From the NCBI RefSeq assembly GCF_003315295.1, contig NZ_QNRI01000005.1, positions 73,398-137,397 on the forward strand: a stretch of DNA of 64,000 nt, written 5' to 3'. Position 1 is the stretch's first letter, and every line of letters begins with the position of its first letter. The DNA is from Paraliobacillus ryukyuensis (GTDB taxonomy: Bacteria > Bacillota > Bacilli > Bacillales > Amphibacillaceae). Shown piece after piece: positions 62,657-64,000 of the stretch. Made by a program: the position numbers and the translations under genes. The notes beneath the pieces are model-generated. The model did not search any database, had not been told where the DNA came from, and saw only the letters and a program-made list of their open reading frames with translations.

Positions 62657-63730
62657 TTTTTTTATTATCAATGATAAATGAAGCAATAAGGGGATAATAA
62701 CCGCTATTATATAAGAAATAACCACATACGTACTATTAATAAATTCTGGAATGTAATACGAGTTTTTAAATCCTTCATATGCAGCATAGAAAATTAAAAA
62801 GGCTAAAGGGACAATAAATATTTTATAAGATTTAAATCGAAAAAAATGTTGAAGTCCCTTAGCCAGAACAATATACGAGATACATATTTTAAAAAAATTA
62901 GTAAAAAACCAAATAAAAGCAACAATACCTTCAATACGTTGGATAAAATCAGCGAGACTAATTTTTTGGCCTAGAACATAGATGGGGTAAGTTTGACGTA
63001 TGGTAGCATCAACACCTAGCACGCATATACATAAGAATGTCACCACAAAAATTACGATTCCTCCCATAATTCCCCCAATCAAGTAACCGCGCATTAATTT
63101 TTCTTTATTACTGACTTGCTCCATGATACCAAGAAAGATGATTAATTCTAAGTAAGTAAGTGTCAATATTGGAATAATACCCACAAAAGTACTTGCTTGA
63201 TTCATCTGAAACACAGGAAATACATTTTGGATATCTATTTTAGGAGACACAAATAAAAACAATAAAATAATACTAATTACAATAAAGGAGAAAAAAAACT
63301 CTGCTGACCTCGCGATTACCTCAAGACCATACCGAACACCTACAACTGCTGTGCATAATACAATAAAAGTGATTACCTTTGACGGCGTTCCCATCAAAAC
63401 TTGAACAGATACGAAATCACCTATTGTTATTAAGTTAGCCACGGCATTTAAAAAAACATAACTTAAAAATAAAAAACCAAAAATAAAGCCTCCTTTTCTT
63501 CCAAAACCTTGCTCAATTATAACAAAGAAATTTTGCTTTCCCCCTTCAATAAACAATGTTGTATACCAACAAATCACGAAGCAGCCAATCACAACGGTAA
63601 TAACCATTGTTATCCAACTATCAGCTTTAGCAAAATTAGTAGCAATACTTGGAAGGAAGATAACCGCGGTCCCTAAAAGATTAATAAAGATCAAAATCAT
63701 GAATTGTCGTAAATTGATTTTTTCTTTCAC
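62645..63730 (-). CDS. Spore germination permease (GerAB family)
   Basis: The 361-residue protein has ten membrane helices and belongs to the GerAB/GRBP branch of the amino acid-polyamine-organocation superfamily, the nutrient-sensing B subunit of germinant receptors. It shows LLGTAVIFLPSIATNFAKAD near the N-terminus and LTLTYLELIIFLGIMEQVS centrally. GTG 63730 with GGAGGAG upstream. The gene after it on this strand is convergent chrA, so it is the last gene of its operon in this window. Confidence 0.88.
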   Translation of the reverse strand: MKEKINLRQFMILIFINLLGTAVIFLPSIATNFAKADSWITMVITVVIGCFVICWYTTLFIEGGKQNFFVIIEQGFGRKGGFIFGFLFLSYVFLNAVANLITIGDFVSVQVLMGTPSKVITFIVLCTAVVGVRYGLEVIARSAEFFFSFIVISIILLFLFVSPKIDIQNVFPVFQMNQASTFVGIIPILTLTYLELIIFLGIMEQVSNKEKLMRGYLIGGIMGGIVIFVVTFLCICVLGVDATIRQTYPIYVLGQKISLADFIQRIEGIVAFIWFFTNFFKICISYIVLAKGLQHFFRFKSYKIFIVPLAFLIFYAAYEGFKNSYYIPEFINSTYVVISYIIAVIIPLLLHLSLIIKKLKR

Positions 63731-63736
63731 AACGGC

Positions 63737-64000
63737 TTAATCTCCTCCCCCTGTTTGAAATGTAGATAATATTCTTTCAATTGGGTCTGCAATAGGCTTA
63801 GCTACCCAGCTATATCCAGAAATGATATTTAAACTGAAGATATTACTTACTTGTAAAGTAGCAAAAATGATTAAAACAACCATGGATAGCAGATAGAATC
63901 TTGTTTCTCTCTTATCTGCAATTTTTATCAATTTTTTGTATTCAAATATAAGAACACTTATCGAGAAAATCATAAATAAGATACCCACTACTAGTGCCAA
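63737..64000 (-). CDS. Small membrane protein of the germination operon (partial at window edge)
   Basis: The frame is open at the window end. The visible 87 residues have two or three hydrophobic segments (about 1-18, 35-55) and end ERILSTFQTGGGD. It is six bases upstream of the GerAB-type gene in the same orientation, so it is part of the same operon. I do not recognise it as a standard GerA or GerC subunit. It could be an accessory D-type subunit or the tail of a larger protein. Confidence 0.5.
   Translation of the reverse strand: MALVVGILFMIFSISVLIFEYKKLIKIADKRETRFYLLSMVVLIIFATLQVSNIFSLNIISGYSWVAKPIADPIERILSTFQTGGGD

Noticed and set aside
1-64000. CRISPR array, tRNA or rRNA genes
   Set aside because: No regularly spaced short repeats, cloverleaf-like genes or rRNA motifs were seen on either strand by eye.

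Overview
The window is low-GC chromosomal DNA of an endospore-forming member of the Bacillaceae. The evidence is an alpha/beta-type SASP gene, two YjcZ-like sporulation peptides, a GerAB-type germination permease, and a gene content and neighbourhood that match the yha/yhf/hem region of Bacillus subtilis: comK, yhfN, lplJ, yhfI, hemY-hemH-hemE, a class A PBP, hmoB/yhgC, yhaA, ecsB-ecsA, hit, trpP, yhaH, prsA, yhaM, yhaN, yhaO, yhaP/yhaQ and yheA. The complete OpuA glycine-betaine importer, a GbsR/OpcR-type regulator and the style of the intergenic repeats suggest a halotolerant genus such as Gracilibacillus, Oceanobacillus or Virgibacillus. That placement is inference.

Layout. 1-3.7 kb: a 298-bp near-identical direct repeat of the 3' half of comK brackets a decayed accessory island. 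The island holds a DUF5412 gene, an unidentified fragment, a secreted toxin-like ORF split by one in-frame TAA with a probable immunity gene behind it, and a phage-endolysin relic. 3.4-15 kb: intact comK, a coiled-coil protein, YhfN protease, lipoate ligase, MBL-fold YhfI, the coupled heme genes hemE-hemH-hemY, a class A PBP and the heme monooxygenase HmoB. 15.3-18.6 kb: LiaFSR envelope-stress system and a PAP2 phosphatase. 18.8-24.7 kb: ferritin-like protein, YhaA, EcsAB, a predicted small RNA, Hit, TrpP (with a convincing TRAP site) and YhaH. 24.7-25.4 kb: a mobile-element scar. 25.4-28.5 kb: OpuA-AB-AC operon. 29.4-40.8 kb: DUF3267 protein, PrsA, a long YhaM-like protein, GbsR-type repressor, YhaN/YhaO, a NatAB-like ABC exporter and YheA. 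41-46.6 kb: PucR-type regulator, UgpC/MsmX ATPase, zinc-ribbon protein, SASP, fumarase, VanY-type lipoprotein and IDEAL protein. 46.7-52.1 kb: MFS exporter, CDF exporter, AzlCD, Map and a YueD-like SDR. 52.2-54.3 kb: CopB-type copper ATPase. 54.4-55.9 kb: trans-sulfuration enzyme and an alkyltransferase-like protein. 56-60.3 kb: two tandem 16-residue micro-ORFs and the qoxABCD quinol oxidase. 60.5-64 kb: GNAT, a PadR relic, chrA and the end of a germination operon.

Together the genes are mostly core functions: heme supply feeding the Qox terminal oxidase, heme turnover by HmoB, envelope quality control (PrsA, LiaFSR, PBP, Ecs, YhfN), osmoprotection (OpuA, GbsR-type regulator), metal and oxyanion export (CDF, CopB, ChrA) and sporulation/germination. 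The least ordinary parts are the comK-bracketed island, the tandem micro-ORFs upstream of the Atl gene, the predicted small RNA before hit, and dyads that sit on the toxin and qox promoters. No rRNA, tRNA or CRISPR array was seen.
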